Assembly (NCBI RefSeq): GCF_052324685.1 | Contig: NW_027506875.1 | Span: forward strand, 518,501 to 582,500 | Reading direction: 5' to 3' | From: Brachyhypopomus gauderio | Lineage: Eukaryota > Chordata > Actinopteri > Gymnotiformes > Hypopomidae | Length of the DNA: 64,000 nucleotides | Shown here: one piece after another, positions 10,291-20,130 of the stretch | Numbering within the stretch: the first letter of the stretch is position 1 | How the letters are laid out: every line of letters starts with the position of its first letter | Notes under the pieces: model-generated | Seen by the model: only the letters and a program-made list of their open reading frames with translations | Database searches by the model: none | Told to the model about the DNA's origin: nothing | Program-made: the position numbers and the translations under genes

Positions 10291-11284
10291 CTCTTGTAAT
10301 TACAGGACTAAACATGAGAGAACGTGAAGACGTTAAGATTGGGCGTTTTGAAAATAAACAACCATTAAATAATGTGATAAAAAGCGAATTATTTCGAGTA
10401 TATGTATTAATATTTAACTTAATTATGTTTATCGTGCTGGAAAATATTGAAATGGACCTTTAAAGTGACGTACAAGTGCTTTAATTCCACCTTGTATAGG
10501 TGTATGAACCCGGCAAACATGACTTTGTCGATTGCGCTGAAGCGCGGCGCGCGCGCGAAGTTACAAAATTCGAGAGGTGCACGACCTCGCGCACGGTCAG
10601 AGCCACAGCGATTACGTCATTTTCGCCGCGCGGACCCTCGCGCCGCTCGCGGCGCGTCAAGTATAAACCAGGCTTTAACATCACCCAGGATGACTAAACA
10701 ACAAACTCGAGTATATGTATAAATATTTAACTTAATTAAGTTTACCGTGCTGGGAAATACTGAAATGGACCTTTAAAGTGCCGTACAAGTGCTTTAATTC
10801 CACCTTGTATAGGTGTATGAACCCGGCAAACGTGACTTTGTCGATCGCGCTGTAGCGCGGCGCGCGCGCGAAGTTACAAAATTCGAGAGCTGCACGACCT
10901 CGCGCACGGTCAGAGCCACAGCGATTACGTCATTTTCGCTGCGCGGACCCTCGCGCCGCTCGCGGCGCGTCAAGTATAAACCAGGCATTAACATCACCCA
11001 GGATGACTAAACAACAAACTCGAGTATATGTATAAATATTTAACTTAATTAAGTTTACCGTGCTGGGAAATACTGAAATGGACCTTTAAAGTGCCGTACA
11101 AGTGCTTTAATTCCACCTTGTATAGGTGTATGAACCCGGCAAACATGACTTTGTCCATCGCGCTGAAGCACGGCGCACGCGCGAAGTTTTACAAAATTCC
11201 AGAGGTGCACGACCTCGCGAACGGACAGCGCGCGAGGCCCTCGCGCACGGGCGGAGCCACAGCGATTACGTCATTTTCGCATTG
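10273..11284 (+). mobile_element. GC-rich repeat in tandem, 313-bp period, about 2.7 copies
   Basis: The landmark gctttaattcc occurs at 10478, 10791 and 11104, exactly 313 bp apart each time. Each unit has an AT-rich half (gtataaatatttaacttaatt) and a CpG-rich half (long alternating GC runs and cgccgctcgcggcg). The array ends at about 11284, where gypsy gag-pol sequence begins without an LTR. Other copies of the family lie at 4105-4612, 26417-26806 and 43595-44304. No ORF appears meaningful. Confidence 0.8.
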
Positions 11285-14200
11285 TACAGGAACAGATTGG
11301 GGTGATCAGCCGACATGTCTCAGACCAGTTTAGGCTAGCACTTCATGCCACTGCTCCTACCACTTTGACAGAGTTACTGCTGACGGCCCATGAGCTACAT
11401 GCTGCTTTGGGGCCGGTTTCGTCTACCAGAATTCCGGTGACGCCGTCACGCCAGGATATGCACTGTTATAAGTGCTTGACTCCTGGTGTCACTGTACGCA
11501 ACTGTGGTAATTGTAAGATGTCTAGGCAGAATGTTAATGCTGAGTCTAGCGGACGTTCGTCTGTGGCTGGTCAGGGGGCTTTGAATGCTCCAATCACTGC
11601 TGTGGACCCTAAAGGTGGCACGGGAGCTCGACCACGCAGGTTTCAAAGACCTCGTGACGTTAGGCAGGAGGCTGAGTCAGGGTCTAGGCCGCAACAGTCA
11701 GAGAGTTCTCACAAGGTAGGGTCTGTGCAGGCTGGCTCGAGGAGGGCGAAGCGTACCCCACTGACATCCGTCGTGGTTGTCAACCAGGTGTCATTGCAGG
11801 CCACCCTTGATACTGGGGCATCCATCTCGGCGGTCCATCCATCCACTCTTGGGAAATGTGGGATAAAGGACGATGTTGTTCTCCCGTGGACTTTTTCCCC
11901 CCTGGAGCTGGCTGATTCAAAGCAATGCAATCCATCTGGCGTTGTGTGGCTGCCTGTCCTGTTGTTGGGGCAAACATTTACTCATCGTTTCACTGTAATC
12001 CCAGACCTGTCTTGCCCCATTCTTTTAGGGACAGATTTCATGATTCAGGCAGATGTACACATTCACCCGGCGACAGGAAGTGTGAGGGTAGGAGACAATG
12101 CCTCTTCAGCACCAGACCTTTGTTTGTTAGAGGAGGAGTTTGAGGATTTGGAAGGACATGTAGCCTGTCTGACTTTTAGTGAGGAGCAACCAGACATCGG
12201 CCCTGTCGTAGAGCAGGCGGCTCTGTCCCCAGCAGACAAAGACAAGTTGGCAAACCTGTTAAGAGACTTCTCACACCTCTTTGGGGGAAAGCTGGGCCGT
12301 ACTTCCTTGGTGGAGCATGTGATAGAAACAGGGACAGCAAAACCGGTGTGCCTTCCTCCGTATCGTGCTTCGCCAGGAAAAAGAAAGATTATTGAAGAGC
12401 AGATTAGCAAAATGTTGGAGGATGGCATTATCGAACCTGCCTCAGGACCCTGGGCCTCTCCAATTGTAATAGTTGAAAAACCTGGGGCAGACCCTAGATT
12501 TTGTGTCGATTTTCGTAAAGTCAACAAAACTACTGTCAGAGATTCATATCCACTTCCAAGGGTGGACGACTCGCTAGATTTTTTGGCGCGGGGCAAGTTC
12601 ATTTCCACGTTGGACCTTGCACGGGGTTATTGGCAGGTCTCAGTTGCTGTTGACTCAAGACCAAAGACTGCTTTTGTTTCTCACAAAGGACTCTATCAGT
12701 TCAAGGTCATGCCCTTCGGCTTGTCGAATGCGCCAGCAACGTTCCAAAGGTTGATGAACACAGTCTTGGCAGGGCTCACACATAATTGTTGCATGGTGTA
12801 CCTTGATGATATTGTTGTGGCCTCCCCATCCTTTGAACAACACTTGTCTGACCTTGGTAGGGTGCTGGGGCGTTTGTCAGAAGCTGGCCTTTCCTTGAAG
12901 ATGGTGAAATGTCATTTTTGCACCCCGAGGTTGCTTTACTTGGGTTATCTTGTGACTCCTGGAGGCATTGGCCCAGATGAAAGTAAAGTGGAAGCCATCA
13001 GCAAATTTCCCACTCCCATGACTGTTAAAAATGTACGCCAATTCCTGGGGATGACAAGTTACTACCGGAGGTTCATCTCAGGCTATGCCCGCATTGCCGA
13101 ACCAATGATTGCCCTCATGAGGGAAGATGTCCCATTTGTGTGGTCCGAAGCATGCCAGGAGTCATTTGGGCACTTAAAGGAGATGCTGAGCGGCGCGCCT
13201 GTCCTAGTGCTACCTGATTTTAACAAAGCTTTTACGGTGCACACAGCCGCATGTGATGTAGGCCTTGGGGCTGCTCTGACCCAAACCGGTGAGGATGGCT
13301 TGGACAGAGCGGTTGCATTTGCGAGCCGGACACTACACAAGTCTGAGCGCCAATATTCTACTTCGGAAAAGGAATGTTTAGGGGTGATATGGGCTCTGGA
13401 ACATTTCCGACCATACATTGAAGGCTCTGGTGTCACTGTGGTGACAGACCATAATAGCTTAAGGTGGTTGATGACCAGACCCTCCCCTTCAGGCCGGCTG
13501 GCACGATGGTGTTTGAGGCTACAGGACTTTGACTTTGAGGTCATACACAGGCCTGGCTCGGCCAATTTGGTACCAGATGCCTTGTCACGAAATCCAGCTA
13601 GCGTTCCGACCGAGCCAGTGGACCTGTTACCCTCCTATGCTACAGTCGCCTCACTTAACCCCAGGCATCAGCCAGCAGTGGTATTGGAGGACAAGGCACA
13701 ACTACGAGAGCTCCAGCAAGCTGATCAAGTAATTTCAGCACTCTACACTGACTTGGAAAATGGCTCCTGCGTGGACTCGCCAGACTTCTGTGTTCAAGAG
13801 GGTGTGGTATACTACATAGATAAGAGGGCTTCCTGCCGACTGCACCAAGACAAGGACTTACGTTTTTATGTGCCAGAGGCCATGAGGGGAACCCTATTGA
13901 GTTACTTTCATGACCACCCAGTGGCTGGACATTTGGGTGTGACGAAGACTCTGGGGCGTTTGCAGAAGCGAGTCTATTGGCCTGGCATGCGGGGGGATGT
14001 AAAGAGATATGTGCTCTCTTGTGTGTCTTGCCAACTTTCAAAGCCAACTAACCAGAGACCGGGAGGATATCTCAAGCCCGTGGTAGCTACTTACCCATGG
14101 GAGTTTGCAGGTGTTGATTTCATGGGCCCTCTTCCCAGGTCTGGCCGTGGAAATGAATATATTTTGGTCTTTATTGACTACTTTACTAAATGGGTGGAAA

Positions 14201-16150
14201 CCTGCCCCATTAAAGAGGCCACAGCAGCAACTGCAGCACGGAGGTTCGTCTCAGAGGTGTTTGCGAGACATGGAGCTCCCACCCACCTGGTCTCAGATAG
14301 AGGTGTTCAGTTTGTGAGTGACTTTTTTGAGGCAGTCGTTTCGGCACTGGGCTCAGATCACAGACTGACTACAGCATACCACCCACAGTCTAATCAGACG
14401 GAACGTGTTAACCGCACAATCAAGACTGCAATCCGATCGTATGTAGGACAGAGACACAGAGACTGGGACCTTCAGCTGCCCCTGATCTTTTTTGCATTGA
14501 GGACTGCTCCGCACCAGAGCACGGGAGACACCCCAGCGTATCTCTTATATGGCAGGGACTTGAACACACCCCTTGATTTGTGGATCTCTCCGAGTCCAGG
14601 ATACATGGCCGACACTGTTGACGATTACAAGATAGAGCTCACCTCAGCCTTGCGGGAAGCAAATGAACATGTGAAGGTAGCCCTGGCAAGTAGTTGGACC
14701 ATGCAGAAAAAACACTATGATAAGAAACGCAGGGAGGTTTCATTCCGTGTAGCAGATTTAGTCAGGCTGAAGGCTCACCCACGGTCCGATGCCTCAGCAG
14801 GTTTTGCAGCCAAGCTAGCCCCTCTCTACAAAGGCCCCTACAGGATTGCTGAGGTGATGTCAGACCTGAATTACAAGCTGACTAGAGTGGCAGATGGGGC
14901 AGAGAGTGGTGTTCACCATGTCAGTAACCTGCTCCCCTTCTTTACTTGGGATGGGGAGGAAGAAGGGTTGGAGAACATGCCTGTGCAGTTGACGGAGACT
15001 GATGGACAGGAGGGTCTACTGGCAGATGAACAGGAGGAGTATGGATTTGACGTCATGTTGGGAGAGGAGACTGAGCCTCAGGTCCGGTTCCCAATGGCTG
15101 CCTGTATGGCCGACACGCCGGTTGACGGTGCTGTAGACTCATTCGCACCCCCTGCTGATGTTCAAGTGCCACACCTGCAGCCACCACAAATGCACCCATA
15201 TTCCCTTCGCCCTAGACACACAGATATACACTCCTATTTGCAGCCCGCCTCCAGGCCCCCAACACATGCCAGTGTTCCCCTCCTCGCACCCCATATAGCC
15301 ACCAACTTCAACACACACAGTTACTCCCCTGACCCCCTGTATGCAGGTGTTACCAGTACACAGCCTACCTACGCTGAAACACACTCATATTTTCTCCGTC
15401 CTAGACATACACCAAGGGTCACCAGTAACTGGGATGGGAATAGGACAAATCCTCATTTTGTTTCTTGACTTGGATATTGACATGTTTTCTTTTGCCGGTT
15501 ATCATTCTCCTTGGTTATACAAGCTCTGTTGTTTTATGTATTGATGGGTTACAAGAGTTTCATAACAAAAGTGAAAATGTCAGGTTTTGTTTACAGTGCA
15601 ATGTTAATGATACATGCTAATGTAGTACGGTGTCGATGTACAACTGCTCTGTTTTAGCAGTCGTGTGTCATGCATTTGGAGTGTTAAGAAAGGTGTTCTT
15701 ATAAGAAAAAAGAAAAAAAAAGGGGACACTGTTTGTATGTTGTCAGGTGTTGGGCTATAGCCGCATGGTGCAGGCAGTTCTGTCAGTAATAGTACAAGGT
15801 GTTTTGACTTATTTGTGTTGCCACTGTCATGACTAATGCCTGGTAAAGTTGTTTTGGGGGTTATGGTCTGAGGACAGCCATCATTTTAAGTGGGGGGGAT
15901 ATGTAATGATCGCCCCTTGATGACGTAAAGTGTGGTTGCCCTACGATATGTAATGATCGCCCCTTGATGACGTAAAGTGTGGTTGCCCTACGCGCGCGCG
16001 CGGGACTTCTCTCTTCTGTTCATACTGCGTGAATGGTTACTGCTCTCTCTTGCTTACTTAGTAGTTGCTACTACTGACTCTGTCTAACCGTCCGTTTTAT
16101 AGTGACCTTCAATATAATAATAAACTATGGACAGTGGTTCTCCATTTGTT
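11285..16150 (+). mobile_element. Ty3/gypsy LTR retrotransposon, 5'-truncated
   Basis: Pol is complete, but the 5' LTR, primer binding site and most of gag are absent; the element starts directly at the GC-rich array. After the ORF come a non-coding region of about 430 bp, a polypurine tract (aagtggggggga, about 15887-15900) and a 3' LTR beginning TGTAATGATCGCC at 15902. The LTR's right end is not certain; it fades into a (TA)n run at about 16165. Confidence 0.85.
11302..15468 (+). CDS. pol: Ty3/gypsy Pol polyprotein (PR-RT-RNaseH-IN)
   Basis: One open frame of 1388 residues. A remnant of gag with a degenerate zinc knuckle (CYKC..CGNC) is followed by a retropepsin (LDTGAS, residues 169-174). 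The reverse transcriptase has YLDD at 500-503. RNase H has the usual D and E in ACDVGLGAAL and SEKECLGVIWALEHF. The integrase has an HHCC finger (H..H then CVSCQ), the D,D,E triad (GVDFMG; SDRGVQF; NQTERVNR) and a GPY-type C-terminal module (YKGPYRI). The length equals a normal gypsy pol and there are no internal stops, so the copy is young. The ATG at 11302 is only the first Met of the open frame; the natural N-terminus is lost with gag. Confidence 0.92.
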   Translation: MISRHVSDQFRLALHATAPTTLTELLLTAHELHAALGPVSSTRIPVTPSRQDMHCYKCLTPGVTVRNCGNCKMSRQNVNAESSGRSSVAGQGALNAPITAVDPKGGTGARPRRFQRPRDVRQEAESGSRPQQSESSHKVGSVQAGSRRAKRTPLTSVVVVNQVSLQATLDTGASISAVHPSTLGKCGIKDDVVLPWTFSPLELADSKQCNPSGVVWLPVLLLGQTFTHRFTVIPDLSCPILLGTDFMIQADVHIHPATGSVRVGDNASSAPDLCLLEEEFEDLEGHVACLTFSEEQPDIGPVVEQAALSPADKDKLANLLRDFSHLFGGKLGRTSLVEHVIETGTAKPVCLPPYRASPGKRKIIEEQISKMLEDGIIEPASGPWASPIVIVEKPGADPRFCVDFRKVNKTTVRDSYPLPRVDDSLDFLARGKFISTLDLARGYWQVSVAVDSRPKTAFVSHKGLYQFKVMPFGLSNAPATFQRLMNTVLAGLTHNCCMVYLDDIVVASPSFEQHLSDLGRVLGRLSEAGLSLKMVKCHFCTPRLLYLGYLVTPGGIGPDESKVEAISKFPTPMTVKNVRQFLGMTSYYRRFISGYARIAEPMIALMREDVPFVWSEACQESFGHLKEMLSGAPVLVLPDFNKAFTVHTAACDVGLGAALTQTGEDGLDRAVAFASRTLHKSERQYSTSEKECLGVIWALEHFRPYIEGSGVTVVTDHNSLRWLMTRPSPSGRLARWCLRLQDFDFEVIHRPGSANLVPDALSRNPASVPTEPVDLLPSYATVASLNPRHQPAVVLEDKAQLRELQQADQVISALYTDLENGSCVDSPDFCVQEGVVYYIDKRASCRLHQDKDLRFYVPEAMRGTLLSYFHDHPVAGHLGVTKTLGRLQKRVYWPGMRGDVKRYVLSCVSCQLSKPTNQRPGGYLKPVVATYPWEFAGVDFMGPLPRSGRGNEYILVFIDYFTKWVETCPIKEATAATAARRFVSEVFARHGAPTHLVSDRGVQFVSDFFEAVVSALGSDHRLTTAYHPQSNQTERVNRTIKTAIRSYVGQRHRDWDLQLPLIFFALRTAPHQSTGDTPAYLLYGRDLNTPLDLWISPSPGYMADTVDDYKIELTSALREANEHVKVALASSWTMQKKHYDKKRREVSFRVADLVRLKAHPRSDASAGFAAKLAPLYKGPYRIAEVMSDLNYKLTRVADGAESGVHHVSNLLPFFTWDGEEEGLENMPVQLTETDGQEGLLADEQEEYGFDVMLGEETEPQVRFPMAACMADTPVDGAVDSFAPPADVQVPHLQPPQMHPYSLRPRHTDIHSYLQPASRPPTHASVPLLAPHIATNFNTHSYSPDPLYAGVTSTQPTYAETHSYFLRPRHTPRVTSNWDGNRTNPHFVS

Positions 16151-16162
16151 TCGTGTCATATC
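15902..16162 (+). repeat. 3' LTR of the gypsy element with 54-bp internal duplication
   Basis: It begins TGTAATGATCGCCCC just after the polypurine tract. The first 54 bp are repeated directly (second TGTAATGATCG at 15948), followed by a CG run. The right boundary near 16150-16162 is a guess because no second LTR or target duplication is available. Confidence 0.6.
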
Positions 16163-16165
16163 TGT

Positions 16166-16195
<30 letters not shown>

Positions 16196-16196
<1 letters not shown>

Positions 16197-18420
16197 CCGT
16201 GAGGAATCCACCAAATCCTTACAATGGCCAAAAGACAAAGCACAAGTAATGGAGGAGGTGAGATCTTACTTCGCCATGCAAGACGAACTTAGTGTACAAC
16301 ATGGTGTGATATTCAGAGGAGAGCAAGCTGTAATTCTAGGCAGTATGAGGCATGAAATTATGGGGAGAATACATTCTTCACATTTGGGCATTGAAAGTTG
16401 TCTGGGCAGGGCCAGAGAATGTGTTTATTGGCCAGGAATGACTGAGACCATAAAAACATACATAAGGAATTGTACAGTGTGCAGGGCCACAGATACAAGG
16501 CAGCAGAAAGAGCCACTGTGCCCACATGATATCCCTCTGAGGCCTTGGGCAAAGGTTGGAACTGACTTATTTGCGTTCAACGGCAGAAACTATCTGATCA
16601 CAGTTGATTACTTCTCGAACTTCTGGGAAGTCAGTCCCACCAGGATTTCGCGGGCCTTTTTTGTGATTGTTGCGGGCTAAAATGTTTGATGTTGCGGGTG
16701 TTTTTCAAAAAAATGCGATGGAAGTTGCGGTGTGTTTTTGCTTTTTTGTGAGTACATTACAATAGGGAGTAAATGTTGTATGGTTTCCTCTATTTAGTAG
16801 TCCATTTTAATGATCTATTTACCTATTTATTCAGGGTTGCCAACTTTTCAAGATCGCTTGAAGTGAGATTTGAACCTGGAGGGGGTGGCGGGGTTAGCGA
16901 ACGTAAGTTGTTACCGGGCGGCCTGTAAAATGGACACAAATTAAGTATTATATCGAGATCGATCGCCAGTGCTTGGCGCCAGAGCGAACTAGTAACTATG
17001 GATCAGAGATAAATAAACTTTATCTCTGACTTTAAACTTTATCTCAGTTTAAAGTAGGGTTGCCACCTAGGTCTGACAAAAAACAAGGACACTGTCATAC
17101 TGAGCGAGTGTAATCTGTTGAGCGGGGTGGGCGGCGAACGTAAGTTGTTGAGCGTGGCGTGGCGAACGTAAACTTAACGTAAAACGTTACCGGAGGGGTT
17201 TAAAATGGACACAGCGAGAAAAAAACAGATTTAAAGTGTGCAGAAACAGTCTGAATCATGGTTTGAACTAACCTAGTTTTTTTGCCGGGACCGAATATTA
17301 AAAAGACAAAAAATCGGGACAAACCGGGACAGCCCGGTAAAACCGGGACAGGCAAGTGAAAACCGGGACAGTCCCAGGAAAACCGGGACAGGTGGCAACA
17401 CTAGTTTAAAGTTTAAACTTATAAACTTTCTCAGACCCTCGCCGCTTCCGTGCGCTGCAGTGACTTCGCGGGCTACCGTTGCATTGTGGGGAATGTAGTG
17501 TTTGTGCGTGCAAAACACCATCGGGCGGCTGTGGCCTGCGGGCCGGTTCTAATAGTTATTAAATATCATCCAGGGGGCCATAGATAATCAATTCGCGGGT
17601 CGGATCTGGACAGTTTATCCCCGCTTTCATGTAGTGTACCGGGATACTGCTTTTCCCGATCTTTTTACCGTTATTTTCGTCGCTCATGCTACTTTCAGTC
17701 TGCTCCTCTTGAACGTATATACGGAAGTAAGGCGGGAGTTTGTCGACGTCACATCAAGACGACATCAGTGATTGGTCAAATGTGCGGGAAAGTTGCGGTG
17801 ATTGGCTGAAGTTGCAACACCGCCCTGAATTCGCGGGGTTTGCTTGAAGTTGCGTTGAAGTTGCAAATCGCAACATCGCGACTTTCTGGAGGGTCTGGGA
17901 AGTCGACCATCTTCCTGACACAAGTTCAGCCACTGTTATCCACAAGCTGAAAGCTCACTTTGCACGCCATGGCATCCCGGATATTGTGGTTTCAGATAAC
18001 GGACCACAATACTCCTCCGGGGAATTCAGAAAGTTTAGCGAGGCCTGGGACTTTGAACACGTGACCTCATCACCGACATACCCTCAGAGTAATGGTAAGG
18101 CAGAGTCTGCAGTAAAAACAGCAAAACGACTCATGGAGAGAGCAATACAAGCAAAGTCAGACCCTTACCTTGCCATCCTGGACCATAGGAATGCACCATC
18201 ACAGGGATTTAGTGCTAGCCCAGCACAAAGACTCATGAGCAGAAGAACCAAGACATTACTGCCAACTTGCAGCACTCTACTTCAGCCTGCTGTGATGATA
18301 GCTGACCAATATGTAAAGCAAAATCAGTCTAGACAGACATGCTACTACAACAGAGGCGCGAAAGATCTGTCAGACCTAAAAGGTGGAGACAGAGTGAGGG
18401 TGCAAACTGAGAACTCTGTA
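16196..18420 (+). pseudogene. Gypsy integrase, split by an insertion
   Basis: The N-terminal finger (HSSHLGIE, then CTVCRA) and first catalytic Asp (GTDLFAF) lie in the left piece. The second Asp (SDNGPQYSS), the Glu (NGKAESAVK) and the C-terminal region lie in the right piece. Translation is continuous when the insert is ignored, apart from the target duplication. A distal tail (LDSGTILRRNRRHLR) is at 18956-19339. It is unrelated at close range to the pol at 11302-15468. Confidence 0.75.
16633..17893. mobile_element. TIR DNA transposon inserted in the integrase
   Basis: Ends are imperfect inverted repeats: CCCaCCAGgAttTCGCG on the left, CCCtCCAGaAagTCGCG on the right. The flank tctgggaagtc occurs at 16622-16632 and again at 17894-17904, an 11-bp direct repeat containing the target duplication. 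The interior is rich in ttgcggg / cgcggg repeats and holds a nested fragment at about 17047-17402. That fragment has inverted ends (agggttgccacct / aggtggcaacact) and repeated accgggaca motifs. No transposase ORF is seen. Confidence 0.7.
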
Positions 18421-18954
18421 ACGAATGCAGTAATATAAGCATTTTGTTTGTGTAAATTTATTCATTTTCTTTTAATATCTATTCATATTTGTATATTTTG
18501 ATTATTATGTGTACAAGAATTGTGTAAGAATTGTTTAGTTAATAACACCTAACCATGTCAGCAGTGAGGTCATCAGTTGGTCACGTGATGCACTTGGGGG
18601 GAAGGGATGTAAGTTTCGCAAAAAGTTAGTCGGTGTGTGCAAGCGGCTTACAAAAGGACAAAGAGCTTGGAAGAAAATTGACTTCTAGCTATGCCTAACC
18701 TTCTGGTTGGAGGTGCACACGGTATGATCAATTGAGTAAAATATTCTTGTCTGTATGTGTGTGTAAATTAGGTTGAAGAACATTAGCGTTTTATGTAATA
18801 ATTCGTTAAATAATTCATAGACCGGAACATGATGTTTTCGTTGACGTATATTGTATTTTATTTCAGTGTTCACGGTGGTCTTGGAAGTGTAAGACAGAAA
18901 ACAACCTGTAATAAACTTTAAACCATCAGTCGGAGCGCGGCACCTTTTTCAACT
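18411..18954 (+). mobile_element. LTR-like insert within the gypsy remnant
   Basis: A purine tract (ttggggggaaggga, about 18594-18607) is followed by TGTAAGTTTCGC and, about 300 bp later, by an AATAAA at about 18912. This order suggests the 3' end and LTR of another retroelement. No target duplication was found, so the boundaries are tentative. Confidence 0.4.
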
Positions 18955-19639
18955 AGTGAAGAAAAGGTTGGGATTAGCTATAAACTCCAATCACATTCAC
19001 TGGACACCTGGCACAGTGCTGGACCAAGTGAAGAACAGATCCTATGCAGTGAAATTGGACAGTGGAACCATTCTCAGAAGAAACAGGAGACACCTAAGAA
19101 CAACACCGGGACAGGATCAGACAACACCAGAGAGCAGAAGCATGAGAGAAAAAAGTGAAACAGAACATGCATGGACTGACACACAGAGAACAAAACTGAT
19201 CTCAATGGACAAACTAGAAACAAACACAACACCACACCACAAACACACAGCTGCAGCGGAACTCAGCATGCAGAATGTTGTTAGATCTAGAAGTGGCAGG
19301 ATAATCAAAAAACCAGAGCACCTGAAGGACTATGTATAGACAAGTTTGTTGGACTAATGGAAAGCAGATAGAAAGTAGGAATAGGTTAAGAACACATTGT
19401 TGACAGACAGGTGCCTTAGTGTACCGTTGATTGTTGGTAAAGAAAAAAAAAAAAACCAAAAAAAAGAGAGATGTAACAAGCGGAATAGTTAACGGAACAA
19501 TGTTGTAGCACGAACCTGATTGAGTGTGACACACTATGCTGTATTGAGGTAGAACTGTGTGCACGTTGTTAATAAAAGCGTTCTGAGAGTTCATGCAGTC
19601 CAGAACTATCATTCAGTATGCTAGTCTGAAATGCAAGAG

Positions 19640-19750
19640 ACATCATAAAACATGTATGTCCACTGGTGGGTGGTGCTCTGTTCTGGGTGGTGTTCTCTCT
19701 CCTCTCCCTGTGTCTGTACAGTATATCCAGTGGTGGGTGGTGCTCAATAT
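19640..19750. repeat. Single-unit remnant of the 61-bp minisatellite
   Basis: About one and a half units of the array that lies upstream of lipoxygenase gene 2 (39770-40437) also lie upstream of gene 1. It probably marks the left limit of the tandem gene duplication. Confidence 0.75.
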
Positions 19751-19925
19751 GTTCATAGAAAATATTGATAAAGTTTGGGAACATAACTAAAACATCACGT
19801 ATCATGAGGCATGGAAGGGCTAAAAAAGATAACCGGAAGAAAAGCGGTTGGAACTGGGCGAGGTCACTTGGTTATCTTGGGGAACAAATGTACATGATGG
19901 TTGAAAGACTGAGGGTTTGAGAGGG

Positions 19926-19932
19926 TATAAGA
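19926..19932 (+). promoter_or_regulatory. Possible TATA box of lipoxygenase gene 1
   Basis: tataaga occurs about 200 bp upstream of the start codon. It is a weak, position-only argument; no transcript data support it. Confidence 0.25.
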
Positions 19933-20130
19933 AGTCTGGGTAGGGGGAGCGCTCTCTGGAAGATGCTTGTATCGTGTGTGCAACTGAGTTTGTGAGATTT
20001 TTGACCTTCCTATTTTGCCTAATCTGAGTTCAAAGTTGTTCTTATGTTTGTAAAATTGTTTACAGATATTAAGACAATTTCCACCACAGAAGCAAGGGTT
20101 AAGCAGCACTAAACCTCTTTTTACAAACCA

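Larger units (their letters stand above)
16196..19620 (+). mobile_element. Second Ty3/gypsy element, 3' part, interrupted by insertions
   Basis: Integrase coding pieces at about 16196-16635, 17895-18410 and 18955-19339 belong to one element. It is split by a TIR element (about 16633-17893) and by another block (18411-18954). The 3' end has a purine-rich tract (aaaaaaaagagaga, about 19462-19475) and a putative LTR from TGTAACAAGCGG at 19476 with an AATAAA at about 19571. Confidence 0.7.

Noticed and set aside
11446..14047. Minus-strand ORFs of 60-181 residues
   Set aside because: Shadows of the gypsy pol frame.
17273..17521. 82-residue ORF with repeated FLGLSRFSLACPG motifs
   Set aside because: Created by short accgggaca repeats in a nested transposon fragment.
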